Shown: positions 16,395 to 27,224, counted from the stretch's first letter. The stretch: DNA of 33,102 bases from Actinomycetota bacterium (GCA_014859275.1 JACUUO010000017.1:1-33102); one strand, 5' to 3'. Program-made: numbers and translations. The notes: generated by a model from the sequence alone, not told the origin.

Positions 16395-16857
16395 AAAATA
16401 GCTAGCTAGATGATAAACAATACCTTAGGAATCATGTCATATATGCCTGTTGTGCCTAGTGATATCCGTCCGGTGTAGTTCTCACTTATCCAGCGCCCAA
16501 GGTTCAGCTATGATTGTTGCCAAAGATTGCAGTGGTTCATTAAAAACTTTGTCCTTAACCCCTATCAATCAAGCTAGCAACTCCAAAGACTGTACCTCCC
16601 TCCCTTCTCGCTAACTTTGATAACCTTTCTTAGAAATCCCCAGACAGTTAGATCACTCTTAAAATAAAACCCTTCTGACCTGGACGTTTAGATAATTCTC
16701 CCCGTATGATCATTTTTCCTTCTTTCTTACCAAGGAAAAATAAAAATATCACGCAGTTAACCAAAAATAATACTACCAACAACCGATTAATAAAACCTGT
16801 GCTTATACTCTCTTGTTTCCAGGCCGTATCGCAACTATACTGCTAAAATTTTCCGTT
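16395..16857. other. pyrF-mihF intergenic region, no gene recognised
   Basis: No credible ORF, tRNA or riboswitch is seen. An AT-rich hairpin (TTTTTCCTT/AAGGAAAAA, 16713-16740) has no T-run on either strand. The part after pyrF is AT-rich. Unlike the other gaps, this one holds no obvious 7-8 bp tandem arrays. Confidence 0.5.
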
Positions 16858-17583
16858 TTATGGTAGTGCGCTTTTAATTTCGGTTACAATCTCAACGGCA
16901 GCCCTTGCAGGGTTAGCTGCTTCAAGTATAGGCCTGCCGACCACTAGGTATGACGAGCCAGCCTTAATCGCATCACTCGTGCTCATGACCCGTTTCTGAT
17001 CCTGCACTGCCTCCGTTGAAGATCTTATCCCGGGCGTGACGATAATAAAATCCTCTCCCATCGCTTTTCTTATGCTTTTAACTTCTAGGGGTGAAGCCAC
17101 AACACCATCCAAGCCGCTCCTTTTTGCCAACGCAGCAAGGGTAACAACTTGTTCCGAAATCGGGCCTTTTAATCCTATTTCCCCAGCTCGCATTCGATTT
17201 AAACTGGTCAGAATGGTTACACCCAATAAAATAGGGGGTCGAATCCCAAACTTATCAGCTGCTTCCCTCACTGACGCAGCCGCTATTTCCATCATATCAA
17301 CCCCGCCCATCGTGTGAATTGTGGTCATATCCACGCCCATTTTTACGATCTCGCGACATGCCTTGGCAACCTGGTCCGGGATGTCATGAAGCTTTAGGTC
17401 GAGAAAAACCTTGACGCCCCAGCTTTTCAGCAAGTCCAATACACCGCGCCCTTCAGCCAGGAATAGCTGCAGGCCAACCTTATAAAAAGTGGCTTTATCT
17501 CCAATTTTCCCGCAGATTAAAGCAACATCATCTTTATTTATAATATCTAACGCAACAATCAAGCGCTCTCTCGGTTCTAGCAA
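16858..17583 (-). CDS. pyrF: orotidine 5'-phosphate decarboxylase
   Basis: It performs the last step of UMP synthesis. The TIM barrel has IVALDI near the start and the catalytic K-D-x-K-x-x-D region VFLDLKLHDIPDQVAKA, with the phosphate-binding TPGIRS and VVGRPI near the end. The open frame could begin at a TTG at 17592, but GGGGAG is then only one base away; the TTG at 17583 with a ten-base spacing is preferred (241 residues). It is the subfamily of short group I enzymes, not the long form I recall from mycobacteria. It ends the pyr operon, after pyrD. Confidence 0.96.
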   Translation of the reverse strand: MLEPRERLIVALDIINKDDVALICGKIGDKATFYKVGLQLFLAEGRGVLDLLKSWGVKVFLDLKLHDIPDQVAKACREIVKMGVDMTTIHTMGGVDMMEIAAASVREAADKFGIRPPILLGVTILTSLNRMRAGEIGLKGPISEQVVTLAALAKRSGLDGVVASPLEVKSIRKAMGEDFIIVTPGIRSSTEAVQDQKRVMSTSDAIKAGSSYLVVGRPILEAANPARAAVEIVTEIKSALP

Positions 17584-17660
17584 GAATAACAAGCTCCCCT
17601 GGTAAATATAGGCGATTCAAACGGAGGATACAACACCTTCTAGCGAAGAATGCAAGAATG

Positions 17661-18575
17661 TTATACTTTAACCTTGCCGATTATCTGGCGAATATCCGAC
17701 ATATTCCGCTGTCTTAGAAAACTCTCAATACCATCTATTATCTCGATCATCACGCGGGGGTTTACAAAATTAGCGGTCCCGATGGCAACAGCTGTCGCTC
17801 CAGCCAGCAGGAACTCGATTGCATCAAGCGTCGAGTTGATACCCCCGATGCCGATTATCGGTACCTTGACCGTCTGTGCTACCTCCCAGACCATGCGTAC
17901 AGCAACCGGTTTTATCGCCGGACCACTCAACCCCCCGGTAATGTTACCCAGATGTGGCTTGAATGTATTGGTATCAATTGACATACCCACAAGCGTGTTT
18001 ATGAGCGATACCGCATTGGCACCCCCGTAGACGACGGCCTGGGCTATTTTTGATACATTGTACACGTTCGGCGTCAGTTTTACTATAAGCGGTAGGTCAG
18101 TATTATATCTTGCAGCTGCCGTTACCTGCTCAGCAAGCCTTGAGGATGCGCCAAACGCGATTCCCCCCGCCTTAATGTTGGGGCAAGAGATATTGAGTTC
18201 GATTCCGCTTATTCCTTCAACACCCTTGATCTCCCGGCAGAGTTGTGCGTACTCTTCGAGGGTGTTGCCCGCAATATTGATTATTATCGGCACGTCAAAT
18301 TGGCGCAAATATGGTAGATCATGCTCAATAAAATGATCGATACCCTCGTTCTGAAGACCGATTGAATTCAGCATACCGGAGGAAACCTCGTACAGCCGGG
18401 GTGGTGCATTTCCATCTCTCGGTCTTAGGGTGACCGTTTTTACAACTAAAGCGCCCAGGCAATTAAGATCGATAAACTCGCTATACTCGCGCCCGGCACC
18501 AAAGGTACCGGATGCGGGCATAACTGGATTTTTCATTTTAATTCCTGCAATGTTAACGCTCAAGTCTATACTCAT
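17661..18575 (-). CDS. pyrD: dihydroorotate dehydrogenase, class 1B catalytic subunit
   Basis: It oxidises dihydroorotate to orotate. The 304-residue FMN barrel has the class 1 motifs MPASGTFGAG (19-28), KTVTLRPRDGN, and NISCPN with catalytic Cys131; class 2 enzymes have Ser there. Together with PyrK directly upstream it forms the NAD-dependent 1B heterotetramer, which does not need quinones and suits an anaerobe. The well-known aerobic Actinobacteria use class 2 enzymes, so this is a difference from their otherwise identical operon. The ATG start is clear. Confidence 0.97.
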   Translation of the reverse strand: MSIDLSVNIAGIKMKNPVMPASGTFGAGREYSEFIDLNCLGALVVKTVTLRPRDGNAPPRLYEVSSGMLNSIGLQNEGIDHFIEHDLPYLRQFDVPIIINIAGNTLEEYAQLCREIKGVEGISGIELNISCPNIKAGGIAFGASSRLAEQVTAAARYNTDLPLIVKLTPNVYNVSKIAQAVVYGGANAVSLINTLVGMSIDTNTFKPHLGNITGGLSGPAIKPVAVRMVWEVAQTVKVPIIGIGGINSTLDAIEFLLAGATAVAIGTANFVNPRVMIEIIDGIESFLRQRNMSDIRQIIGKVKV

Positions 18576-18611
18576 GCTACACCGAACATTACTAATGGAC
18601 CAGCCTAATAG

Positions 18612-18773
18612 CTAATCCTCTTCTCCCTCTTCCCAGATGATTCTCTTTAGGGTCTCTTTCTCTTTGCTTCGCTTGTAGCCTTCGCCGCGATGGATTCTTG
18701 TTCCGGGGTTTATCTGCCAGGTTTTTCTTTCCTTTTTTGGCTCAACCTGGATCCGAAACTTTTGCCGTCTCAC
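18612..18773 (-). CDS. small basic protein of unknown function between pyrK and pyrD
   Basis: A 53-residue frame begins at GTG 18773, with GGGGG eight bases upstream, inside the end of pyrK (32-bp overlap), and stops 36 bp before pyrD. The product is highly charged: a Lys/Arg-rich body with the core TWQINPGTRIHRGEGYKRSK and an acidic end (EEGEED). Short proteins of this look (W-x-I-N-P-x-T-R followed by K-x-Y-x-R) occur in Firmicutes and Actinobacteria as uncharacterised conserved families, as far as I recall. No function can be assigned; position suggests co-expression with pyrK/pyrD or simply coupling of their translation. Confidence 0.6.
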   Translation of the reverse strand: MRRQKFRIQVEPKKERKTWQINPGTRIHRGEGYKRSKEKETLKRIIWEEGEED

Positions 18774-19581
18774 ACCTATAACCCCCAAGCAAAGTCGGCT
18801 CAATCTCTTCCTTGTCCCATATAATATCGCGCGCATCAAACACCGGCCCATCTTTGCAGACCATCTTATATCCCTGCCTGGTTACACATGCACAACCCAA
18901 ACATACCCCCACACCACATGCCATTTTCGTCTCAAGCGAAACCTGGCACTTGACCCCGAATTCATCCGCAGTCTGTGCCACCTTCCTCAGCATCGGCTCA
19001 GGACCGCACGCATAAATAATTTCAGGTCGTATATAATGAATAGTGCGGTTTAAAAGATCGGCAACCGTCCCGTTATGCCCAGAACTTCCATCATCTGTAG
19101 CTACGTATGTCTTTTTCCCTATCCGTTTGAAATCTATATAACGCAATAGCTTGGTTTTGGTCTGTGCCCCGAGCATGGGATAGAACTTAACTTGCTCGTT
19201 AGTGAGCTCTTCCGCCAGATATAGAAGAGGAGCTAATCCGAGCCCACCAGCAACCAGCAGGGCTGATGTAATCCTTTCTGAGTATTTAAAGCCATTGCCT
19301 AGAGGACCGATCACATCCAGGATATCGTATACCTTCACCCTGGATAGCGCTTCCGTACCCCTACCCACAACCCGAAATAGTATTTCAAAAGCTTTACCGG
19401 GAACGATGCGATGGATGCTAAATGGCCTTCTAAGTATAAAATTCCCACCTTGATTGCACGCTATATGAACAAACTGACCTGGTTTAGCATTCTCTGATAT
19501 CACGGGCGAAACAATCGTAAGGCTAAAAACCCCGGGTATCACTTCTTCTTTTGCGATAACATCTGCATTAACTTGGAACAT
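18742..19581 (-). CDS. pyrK: dihydroorotate dehydrogenase electron transfer subunit
   Basis: PyrK passes electrons from PyrD to NAD+. The 279-residue protein has the FAD motif RRPFSIH (51-57), the nucleotide-binding GGLGLAPLLYL (112-122), ACGPEPML (191-198), and a [2Fe-2S] site C222-x4-C227-x2-C230-x11-C242. The last 25 or so residues extend past the usual end and overlap a small downstream gene. The ATG has GAGG upstream. It sits between carB and pyrD in the pyr operon. Confidence 0.96.
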   Translation of the reverse strand: MFQVNADVIAKEEVIPGVFSLTIVSPVISENAKPGQFVHIACNQGGNFILRRPFSIHRIVPGKAFEILFRVVGRGTEALSRVKVYDILDVIGPLGNGFKYSERITSALLVAGGLGLAPLLYLAEELTNEQVKFYPMLGAQTKTKLLRYIDFKRIGKKTYVATDDGSSGHNGTVADLLNRTIHYIRPEIIYACGPEPMLRKVAQTADEFGVKCQVSLETKMACGVGVCLGCACVTRQGYKMVCKDGPVFDARDIIWDKEEIEPTLLGGYRCETAKVSDPG

Positions 19582-19663
19582 GACATCCTCAAAGAGTATT
19601 AAGATTAATTTTACTTTATAACAGTAACAGCAGGGATCTACAATTCAAAAAGAGATTATTTAG

Positions 19664-22600
19664 CTACTCCATGCTAATCCTGGCCTCCGGGCTCAGGATC
19701 CTAGGCTCTAGACCCTGGTCGTGATAACCCTGTATAGCCTTGACGTCTAGCTCCCCTCCTATCAAGGCCTCTATCCCCTGAACTACAGCTGAAGCAGCGG
19801 CTATGGTAGTTATGCATGGAATCCCATATGCCGCTGCGGTAGTTCGAATCTCGTACCCATCAATCCTGGTGCCTTTACCCCAAGGTGTGTTAATTACTAG
19901 ACCAACCGTTCTGTTCTTGATAAGGTCGACAACGTTCGGTCTGCCCTCTTGAACCTTTTTAGTCGCCTTGGCACTGACGCCATTTCTGCTCAGCATATTT
20001 GCCGTTCCCTTAGTCGCATATATCTTAAAGCCAAGTTCATAAAGCTTCTTGGCCAGGAATATTATCGATCTCTTATCTCTATTACGTACGCTTATAAAAA
20101 CGCTACCTCTGGTTGGAAGATTAAGTCCTGCGCTTATCTGGGCCTTTGCAAACGCGTCCCCAAAAGATTTATCGATTCCCATGACTTCGCCGGTGGATTT
20201 CATCTCGGGACCGAGCACTGTATCGACCTCCGGAAAACGCCCAAAAGGCAATACCGCCTCCTTTATTGAAATGTGATCAATGGATAGGGCTTCAATATAT
20301 CCCATATCTTTAAGGGACTTACCTGCCATCACTCTCGCCGCAATTTTAGCGATCGGCATCCCTATCGATTTACTTACAAACGGCACTGTTCTCGATGCGC
20401 GGGGGTTAACCTCAAGGACGTAGACGATCTCATCCTGGACAGCACACTGGATGTTGAGCAAGCCGCGCACACTCAACTCCTTCGCCAGCTGTACAGTATA
20501 CTCCTTTATCTGATCGATAATATCCTCGCTTAAGGTATAGGGTGGTATAACGCATGCGCTGTCGCCAGAATGTACGCCCGCCTCCTCGATATGTTCCATA
20601 ATTCCGCCGATCAGAACGTCCTCCCCATCACAAACAGCGTCCACATCGACTTCGATGGCCCCTTCCAAGAATTTGTCTATTAGGATTGGATGATCTGGCG
20701 ATGCCTTTACCGCTTTTAAAATGTATGATTCGAGCATGTCCTCAGAGTAGACTATCTCCATTGCTCTACCGCCTAGAACATAAGACGGCCTAACGAGCAC
20801 TGGAAAACCGATTCTCCTGACAACTTCGAGGGCCCCCTCGTATGAGATAGCCGTGCCATTTGGCGGTTGGTTGATCTTTAATTTCCTCAGCAGCACCTCA
20901 AACCTTTTTCTATCCTCAGCTAAATCAATGCTATCCGGGGATGTACCGATAATGGGAACACCCGCCTTACCGAGCGGCCCGGCAAGCTTCAGGGGCGTCT
21001 GGCCTCCGAATTGAACGATGACCCCTTCCGGTCTCTCCCGCTCCACGATATTCATTACATCCTCGTAGGTGAGCGGCTCAAAGTAGAGCCGGTCGGATGT
21101 ATCATAATCCGTCGATACAGTCTCCGGGTTACAGTTAACCATTATCGTCTCATACCCCTCTTCCTTAAGGGCAAACGAGGCATGGACGCAGCAATAATCA
21201 AACTCGATGCCTTGGCCAATTCTATTCGGCCCGCTGCCTAGAATTATAATCTTAGGTTTATCCGAGTGCCTCACCTCACACTCGGACTCATAGGTCGAGT
21301 AATAATAGGGCGTATATGCCTCAAATTCGGCCCCACAGGTATCAACCGTTTTAAAAGTGGCAATGATACCGTCGTCCATGCGTCTCTTGCGAACCTGATC
21401 CTCGCGTGAGCCAGTAAGGTAGGCTATCTGATAATCCGAAAACCCATGCCTTTTTGCCTCACGCAGAAGCTCACCAGGCATATCCTCCAGCCTATATCCA
21501 CGTATTTCTTTCTCAACCTCAACTAGCTGGTAAATCTGATCGATAAACCACGGATCGATTTTTGTTAGATCGTTAATCTTGTCAACGCTCATACCAGCCT
21601 CAAGCGCATATTTGATGTAAAAAAGCCTGTCCTGATTTGGAACGGCGAGTTTAGTATTGAGCTGATCGGCATGTATCTCATCCTTACCGTCAGCACCCAA
21701 CCCGTAACGATCTATCTCTAGAGACCTTATCGCCTTCTGAAGTGATTCCTTAAAAGTACGACCAATCGCCATCACTTCACCGACCGATTTCATCTTAGTC
21801 GTAAGAGTTGGGTCAGTCTCCGGAAACTTCTCAAATGCCCAGCGTGGAACCTTGGTGACCACGTAATCGATCGTCGGCTCAAAAGATGCCGGGGTCTCCT
21901 TGGTGATATCGTTTGATATCTCATCCAGGGTATAGCCCACTGCAAGCTTGGCCGCCATCTTAGCGATGGGAAAACCTGTCGCCTTTGAAGCGAGGGCGGA
22001 GCTGCGGCTGACCCGGGGATTCATCTCGATAACCGCTATCCGGCCGTTTCCGGGGTGAATGGCGAACTGAATATTTGATCCACCAGTTTCGACGCCGATC
22101 TCGCGCATGATGGTAATTGATGCATCGCGGAGCTTTTGGTACTCAACATCGGTCAGGGTCTGGGCGGGGGCAACGGTGATGCTATCGCCCGTGTGAACCC
22201 CCATCGGATCGAAATTTTCAATCGAGCAGATGATAACAACGTTATCGTTAAGGTCTCGCATGACCTCAAGCTCATACTCCTTCCACCCGATAACCGATTC
22301 CTCTATCAGAACTTCAGAGACCGGGCTGAGCATGAGCCCGTTTGATACTATATTTATATATTCTTCCTGGTTAAATGCTATACCGCCACCGGTTCCGCCC
22401 AGTGTAAAACTCGGTCGGATAACCAGCGGAAATCCTAGCTCGTCGGCAAGTTCGAGCGCATTATTTAGGTTATATGCGAAACCGCTTTGTGGAACCTCCA
22501 GGCCGATCTTCTGCATTGCGGCCTTAAACTCGCTTCTATCCTCGGCTTTTCTGATTGCTGGAAGCTTTGCCCCGATAAGCTCAACGCAGTATTTATCGAG

Positions 22601-22921
22601 CACCCCGCTCTCGGCAAGAGCAACGGCGGTATTTAAGCCAGTCTGGCCGCCAAGGGTGGGAAGAAGCGCCTGCGGCCTCTCCCTGGCGATAATTCTCTCA
22701 ACCACCTCGGGTGTGATCGGCTCAATATAGGTGCGGTCGGCAAATTCAGGATCGGTCATGATAGTTGCGGGATTGCTATTTACCAGCACAATCTCAAAGC
22801 CATCTTCCTTAAGCACCTTACACGCCTGGGTGCCCGAGTAATCGAACTCACAAGCTTGGCCGATAATTATCGGCCCAGAACCGATAATTAGGACTTTCTG
22901 GATATCGTTTCTTCTCGGCAT
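19664..22921 (-). CDS. carB: carbamoyl-phosphate synthase large chain
   Basis: It makes carbamoyl phosphate from bicarbonate, ammonia (channelled from CarA) and two ATP. The 1085-residue protein has the internal duplication: first half opening with [22 protein letters not shown], second with [20 protein letters not shown] at about 550, each followed by an ATP-grasp domain, then an MGS-like allosteric domain at the end. About 17 residues follow the usual QGYH end, encoded by six exact 7-bp repeat units (19675-19716). GAGG lies two bases before the ATG. It is downstream of carA by 144 bp. Confidence 0.97.
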   Translation of the reverse strand: MPRRNDIQKVLIIGSGPIIIGQACEFDYSGTQACKVLKEDGFEIVLVNSNPATIMTDPEFADRTYIEPITPEVVERIIARERPQALLPTLGGQTGLNTAVALAESGVLDKYCVELIGAKLPAIRKAEDRSEFKAAMQKIGLEVPQSGFAYNLNNALELADELGFPLVIRPSFTLGGTGGGIAFNQEEYINIVSNGLMLSPVSEVLIEESVIGWKEYELEVMRDLNDNVVIICSIENFDPMGVHTGDSITVAPAQTLTDVEYQKLRDASITIMREIGVETGGSNIQFAIHPGNGRIAVIEMNPRVSRSSALASKATGFPIAKMAAKLAVGYTLDEISNDITKETPASFEPTIDYVVTKVPRWAFEKFPETDPTLTTKMKSVGEVMAIGRTFKESLQKAIRSLEIDRYGLGADGKDEIHADQLNTKLAVPNQDRLFYIKYALEAGMSVDKINDLTKIDPWFIDQIYQLVEVEKEIRGYRLEDMPGELLREAKRHGFSDYQIAYLTGSREDQVRKRRMDDGIIATFKTVDTCGAEFEAYTPYYYSTYESECEVRHSDKPKIIILGSGPNRIGQGIEFDYCCVHASFALKEEGYETIMVNCNPETVSTDYDTSDRLYFEPLTYEDVMNIVERERPEGVIVQFGGQTPLKLAGPLGKAGVPIIGTSPDSIDLAEDRKRFEVLLRKLKINQPPNGTAISYEGALEVVRRIGFPVLVRPSYVLGGRAMEIVYSEDMLESYILKAVKASPDHPILIDKFLEGAIEVDVDAVCDGEDVLIGGIMEHIEEAGVHSGDSACVIPPYTLSEDIIDQIKEYTVQLAKELSVRGLLNIQCAVQDEIVYVLEVNPRASRTVPFVSKSIGMPIAKIAARVMAGKSLKDMGYIEALSIDHISIKEAVLPFGRFPEVDTVLGPEMKSTGEVMGIDKSFGDAFAKAQISAGLNLPTRGSVFISVRNRDKRSIIFLAKKLYELGFKIYATKGTANMLSRNGVSAKATKKVQEGRPNVVDLIKNRTVGLVINTPWGKGTRIDGYEIRTTAAAYGIPCITTIAAASAVVQGIEALIGGELDVKAIQGYHDQGLEPRILSPEARISME
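19675..19716. repeat. heptamer array inside the carB 3' end
   Basis: Six consecutive 7-bp units of the GGGTCCT-like family (for example AGACCCT, AGGCTCT, GGATCCT on the plus strand) lie within the carB reading frame and encode its C-terminal tail. The family matches 23041-23068 and 24246-24266. Confidence 0.6.
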
Positions 22922-23065
22922 AACCTCTACTTTCTATCATTCATTCCTTATGAAACTTTAATAATTTGCCTTGTATAAACGTTGTACCCTAACCTGAGAA
23001 GGGTCCCGAGGCCAGGGCCCAGGGGTAAGGCAAGGGGCGTCCCTGGACCCCGGACCCTAGTCCCT
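22922..23065. repeat. carA-carB spacer with GGGTCC-type heptamers
   Basis: From the carA stop codon into the spacer, four in-phase 7-bp units (23041-23068, such as CCCTGGA and CCCCGGA) are seen; the carA TAG stop lies inside the first. Further G/C-rich words of the same kind continue to about 22990. No separate gene is present. Confidence 0.6.
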
Positions 23066-24232
23066 CTATTCCTTGGCCATCATCTCAATAAACTGGTCAA
23101 ATAAGTACCTTGCATCGTGTGGCCCGGGGGACGCCTCCGGATGATACTGGACAGAGAAGGCCGGTGCCTCAAGGCATCGCAACCCCTCAACGGTACCATC
23201 GTTAAGGTTAATATGGGTAATCTCCACCGAACCAAAATCGCTCTTCCCGGGCCATCCACCTCGCGGGATGGTCTGGCCAACCTGCCAGGGCTTTTCCTCA
23301 ACGGCAAGTGAAGCCGGGGCGACGGCAAACCCATGATTCTGGCTTGTTATTTCAACCCGTCCGTTAAGTAGATTCTTAACCGGCTGGTTCCCCCCACGAT
23401 GACCGAATTTCAGCTTATAGGTTTCTCCACCGATCGCAAGCGACAGCAGTTGATGCCCAAGACAGATTCCGAAGATGGGCTTCTTGCCGATAAGCTCGCG
23501 GATCGTCTCTATCGCATAGGTTACAGCGGCTGGGTCTCCGGGGCCGTTCGATAAGAATATGCCATCCGGGTCCATCGCCAGCACATCGCCCGCAGGTGTA
23601 TTGGCGGGCACTACCATCATGTCGCAGCCTGCATGTGCCAGGCAGCGGACGATATTCGTCTTAATCCCAAAATCAAAGGCCACTATCTTGTACTTGCCCT
23701 TGCTGCTATCGGTCCATGAGTACGGCTCGTCCGCCGTAACATCCTTTACAAGATCGACTCCGACTATCGAAGACACATTTTTAGCTCTTTCAATAACATT
23801 GGAAGCGCTCGTGTCGCTTACCGATATTACGCCCCGCATAGCGCCAACGCTTCGGATGTGCTTCGTAAGTGCTCTGGTATCTACGCCTTCAATGCCGACT
23901 ATCCCGTGTTCAATTAGAAATTCGTGCAGCGATCCTTCTGCGCGCCAGCTGCTATAAATTGCCGATGCCTCGCGGACGATAAATCCCTCTACAAAGGGCC
24001 TTCTTGATTCATGATCAGCCTTATTCACGCCATAGTTTCCTATTAGCGGATATGTCATCGTAACAATCTGTCCGGCATAGGATGGATCGGTCAATATCTC
24101 CTGGTATCCAGTCATGCTCGTGTTAAAGACTACCTCACCCATCGTATCAGTACCCGCACCGAAGCTATATCCATGGAATACCCTTCCATCCTCAAGTGCC
24201 AGGATTGCCTTCTTCCTATTAAGAATACCCAT
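23066..24232 (-). CDS. carA: carbamoyl-phosphate synthase small chain
   Basis: The glutaminase subunit supplies ammonia to CarB. The 388-residue protein has the N-terminal CPSase small-chain domain (1-150) and a class I amidotransferase domain with nucleophile Cys257 (FGICLGHQ), His364 and Glu366 (QYHPEAS). Residues about 312-334 (rich in Trp, Pro and Gly) look like an insertion compared with the usual direct step from the SLxx loop to [12 protein letters not shown]; the underlying DNA is palindromic (23231-23299). The ATG has AAGGAG four bases upstream and overlaps the pyrC end by 14 bp. Confidence 0.97.
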   Translation of the reverse strand: MGILNRKKAILALEDGRVFHGYSFGAGTDTMGEVVFNTSMTGYQEILTDPSYAGQIVTMTYPLIGNYGVNKADHESRRPFVEGFIVREASAIYSSWRAEGSLHEFLIEHGIVGIEGVDTRALTKHIRSVGAMRGVISVSDTSASNVIERAKNVSSIVGVDLVKDVTADEPYSWTDSSKGKYKIVAFDFGIKTNIVRCLAHAGCDMMVVPANTPAGDVLAMDPDGIFLSNGPGDPAAVTYAIETIRELIGKKPIFGICLGHQLLSLAIGGETYKLKFGHRGGNQPVKNLLNGRVEITSQNHGFAVAPASLAVEEKPWQVGQTIPRGGWPGKSDFGSVEITHINLNDGTVEGLRCLEAPAFSVQYHPEASPGPHDARYLFDQFIEMMAKE

Positions 24233-25583
24233 GGTTCTCCTTCCAAGGGTCTAGGACCCTGGACCCTTCTACAGAACCATCAACAAACACTTTACCCTTT
24301 ATAACAGGCTTGCCTGCGCTAAATACGTCAGTTACAAGGCCTTTTAGCCTCCATCCTGTATACGGCGTGTTGATGCTTTTCGACTCAAACTTACTAGGGT
24401 CAACCTCATGCTGAACGTTACTGTCTATTATTACTATATCGGCATCATCTCCAATACCGAGCCTGCCCTTAGCAATGCCAAGTATTTCTGCCGGGCCTAC
24501 GCTCATTTTCCCAATGGCTTCGCTTAATCCAATAACGTCCCTATCGACAATCTCCGTTAATATAAGCGCGAGGGTAGTTTCAAGGCCAATTAAACCAAAC
24601 GGGGCGAAATCGAATTCCACCTCTTTCTCATGACGGGCATGCGGCGCGTGATCGCTCGCAATTGCATCAATCACTCCATCTCTTAAACCCTGGCGCAGCG
24701 CCGCAACATCTTCGGCGGTGCGAAGTGGAGGATTCACCTTAAAGTTGGTATTGTAGCCCTGCAGATTCTCGTCCGTTAAGGTGAGGTGATGCGGGGTGAC
24801 CTCGCATGTTACCCTAATCCCCTGCTCTTTAGCCCGTTTCACCAGATCAAGGCTTCCGGCAGTACTTAGATGTGCTATATGCAACCTGCCGCCCGTAAGC
24901 CCGGCAAGGATTATGTCCCTTGCCACAATAACTTCCTCTGCAGCCGCCGGTATCCCCTTAAGCCCGAGGGTAGTCGAGTAATAACCCTCGTGCATCTGCC
25001 CACCGCGGGCTAGAAAGCCATCCTCGGCATGAGATATAACCGCTTTATCCCATATCTTCGTATACTCGAGAGCCCGCCTCATCAGCTGGCTATTCATAAC
25101 GCACTTACCATCATCCGAAAATGCCACCGCCCCAACATTAACCAGTTCGCCCATCTCGGAGAGACGTTCCCCTTCAAGGCCACTGGTAATTGACCCTATC
25201 GGGAAGATATTTCCAAAACCGACATCTGCCGCCTGGCGCTTAATATACTCGACAACCGGGGCGGAATCTATAACCGGGTCGGTATTCGACATGCAGGCGA
25301 TACTCGTAAACCCGCCCCTTGCTGCGGCCCGGAGCCCGCTTTCAATGGTCTCCTCATCGGTGCGGCCAGGGTCACGCAGGTGTACATGCATATCGACTAA
25401 TCCCGGAGTCACCAGCTTGCCTGAAGCATCGATAATCTCTGCCCCCGCTGTAACTTCCTTACCTGCCAGATCCCTGCCAATAGCAGCAACTATATTCCCC
25501 TCGATGAGGATGTCCAATATTTCATCCGCATTGTTTGCCGGATCGATAACACGCCCGCCCTTTACTAAATACTTACTCGTCAT
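24219..25583 (-). CDS. pyrC: dihydroorotase, type I
   Basis: It cyclises carbamoyl aspartate to dihydroorotate. The 454-residue amidohydrolase has the zinc pair His66/His68 ([10 protein letters not shown]), SDDG around 156-159, His185 (SHAED), His238 (IAHLS) and Asp311 (ASDHAPH). The last 14-16 residues are encoded by a GGGTCC-type heptamer repeat (24246-24266) and by the carA ribosome binding site, and they look dispensable. Type I dihydroorotases often associate with PyrB, whose gene overlaps this one by 11 bp. Confidence 0.97.
   Translation of the reverse strand: MTSKYLVKGGRVIDPANNADEILDILIEGNIVAAIGRDLAGKEVTAGAEIIDASGKLVTPGLVDMHVHLRDPGRTDEETIESGLRAAARGGFTSIACMSNTDPVIDSAPVVEYIKRQAADVGFGNIFPIGSITSGLEGERLSEMGELVNVGAVAFSDDGKCVMNSQLMRRALEYTKIWDKAVISHAEDGFLARGGQMHEGYYSTTLGLKGIPAAAEEVIVARDIILAGLTGGRLHIAHLSTAGSLDLVKRAKEQGIRVTCEVTPHHLTLTDENLQGYNTNFKVNPPLRTAEDVAALRQGLRDGVIDAIASDHAPHARHEKEVEFDFAPFGLIGLETTLALILTEIVDRDVIGLSEAIGKMSVGPAEILGIAKGRLGIGDDADIVIIDSNVQHEVDPSKFESKSINTPYTGWRLKGLVTDVFSAGKPVIKGKVFVDGSVEGSRVLDPWKENHGYS
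24246..24266. repeat. heptamer array inside the pyrC 3' end
   Basis: Three in-phase 7-bp units (AGGGTCT, AGGACCC, TGGACCC on the plus strand) form part of the pyrC reading frame, just before the carA start. Confidence 0.6.
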
Positions 25584-26505
25584 CTCTTACACCACCCAGG
25601 AGTAAATATAGTACTGCCATCCTTACGGCGACCCCGTTTGCCACCTGAGCCGTTATTACCGCCTGCCGCATATCCGCTACATCCGGCGCAATCTCAACTC
25701 CCCGGTTGATAGGCCCGGGATGCATAACTATTAGATCCGGTTTTGCCATCTGCAGGCGTTTCTTATTTATGCCAAAGAGAGAAGCGTATTCGCGAATAGA
25801 TGGAAAGAGCGACTCTCCCTGCCTCTCTAGCTGTATCCTCAGGAGATATAAGATATCGACCTCGGGAAGTACGGGGTCCAAGTCATATGAAACTTTTACA
25901 CCGAGCGAATCAATACCCTTTGGGATGAGAGTTGGCGGGCCGATAACGATAACTTCCGAGCCCATCTTCTTAAGAGCCAGGATATTTGATCTTGCAACCC
26001 TACTGTGCAGGATATCTCCGACTATCGCAACCTTTAGCCCATTGAGCGTGCCAAATTCCTGGCGTATGGTAAGCAAATCTAGAAGTGCCTGCGTCGGGTG
26101 CTCATGTGAGCCATCCCCGGCATTTACTACGCTGCATTCCATGTATCTCGCCAAAAGCGCCGCCGAACCGGATGCCGAGTGCCTTATAACCACCATATCC
26201 GATGCCATTGCTTCTATTGTTTGGGCGGTATCCTTGATGCTTTCGCCTTTGACGATTGCACTTGTGCTCTTTGAAATATTTACGGTATCGGCACTCAGGC
26301 GCTTTGCAGCTAGCTCAAACGATGTCCTTGTCCTGGTGCTCGGTTCAAAAAAGAGGGTGACGATAGTCCGTCCCCTCAATGTCGGAACTTTCTTGATCAG
26401 CCTCTCCGATATCTCCCTAAATGACTCAGCCATATCAAGAATAAGTGTTATCTCATCGCCAGTTAATTGATTTATACTTACTAAATCCTTATGTCTTAAC
26501 CCCAA
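25573..26505 (-). CDS. pyrB: aspartate carbamoyltransferase catalytic chain
   Basis: It joins carbamoyl phosphate and aspartate. The 310-residue protein has the carbamoyl-phosphate motif [12 protein letters not shown], the SAIVKGES lysine loop, [15 protein letters not shown], and [11 protein letters not shown] near the end. No pyrI regulatory-chain gene is present, as expected for a PyrR-controlled, unregulated trimer possibly complexed with PyrC. The start appears to be TTG (26505) with GAGG ten bases upstream. The 66-bp gap from pyrR holds octamer repeats. Confidence 0.97.
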   Translation of the reverse strand: MGLRHKDLVSINQLTGDEITLILDMAESFREISERLIKKVPTLRGRTIVTLFFEPSTRTRTSFELAAKRLSADTVNISKSTSAIVKGESIKDTAQTIEAMASDMVVIRHSASGSAALLARYMECSVVNAGDGSHEHPTQALLDLLTIRQEFGTLNGLKVAIVGDILHSRVARSNILALKKMGSEVIVIGPPTLIPKGIDSLGVKVSYDLDPVLPEVDILYLLRIQLERQGESLFPSIREYASLFGINKKRLQMAKPDLIVMHPGPINRGVEIAPDVADMRQAVITAQVANGVAVRMAVLYLLLGGVRDDE

Positions 26506-26556
26506 CTTCTTTATACCTCAAACCTCGGAGGCAAAGCCCCCGGCTTTACTACTTCC

Positions 26557-27126
<570 letters not shown>

Positions 27127-27144
27127 TTACTCCCTGCTTAGCGC

Positions 27145-27179
27145 AAAAAAATACCTTCACCGCAGGCTGCATGAAGGTA
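27145..27179 (-). terminator. pyr operon attenuator terminator
   Basis: TACCTTCA and TGAAGGTA form an 8-bp stem with a 12-base loop, followed on the minus strand by seven Ts. It lies between the PyrR-binding motif and the pyrR ribosome binding site. Confidence 0.9.
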
Positions 27180-27224
27180 GGTAAACTCAAGCAAGTTCGC
27201 GCATATTCTATTACCATCCTTACC

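Noticed and set aside
16482-16568. 28-codon minus-strand frame before mihF
   Set aside because: The peptide looks protein-like in places, but the TTG start has a Shine-Dalgarno 12 bases away and nothing supports expression.
16713-16740. terminator of pyrF
   Set aside because: The TTTTTCCTT/AAGGAAAAA dyad is AT-rich and followed by no T-run in either direction.
18774-18851. longer version of the small ORF beginning at 18851
   Set aside because: The extra 26 residues are only the out-of-frame reading of the pyrK Fe-S region; the GTG at 18773 has the ribosome binding site.
25706-26470. 254-codon plus-strand open frame
   Set aside because: It is the antisense shadow of pyrB, which has all catalytic motifs.
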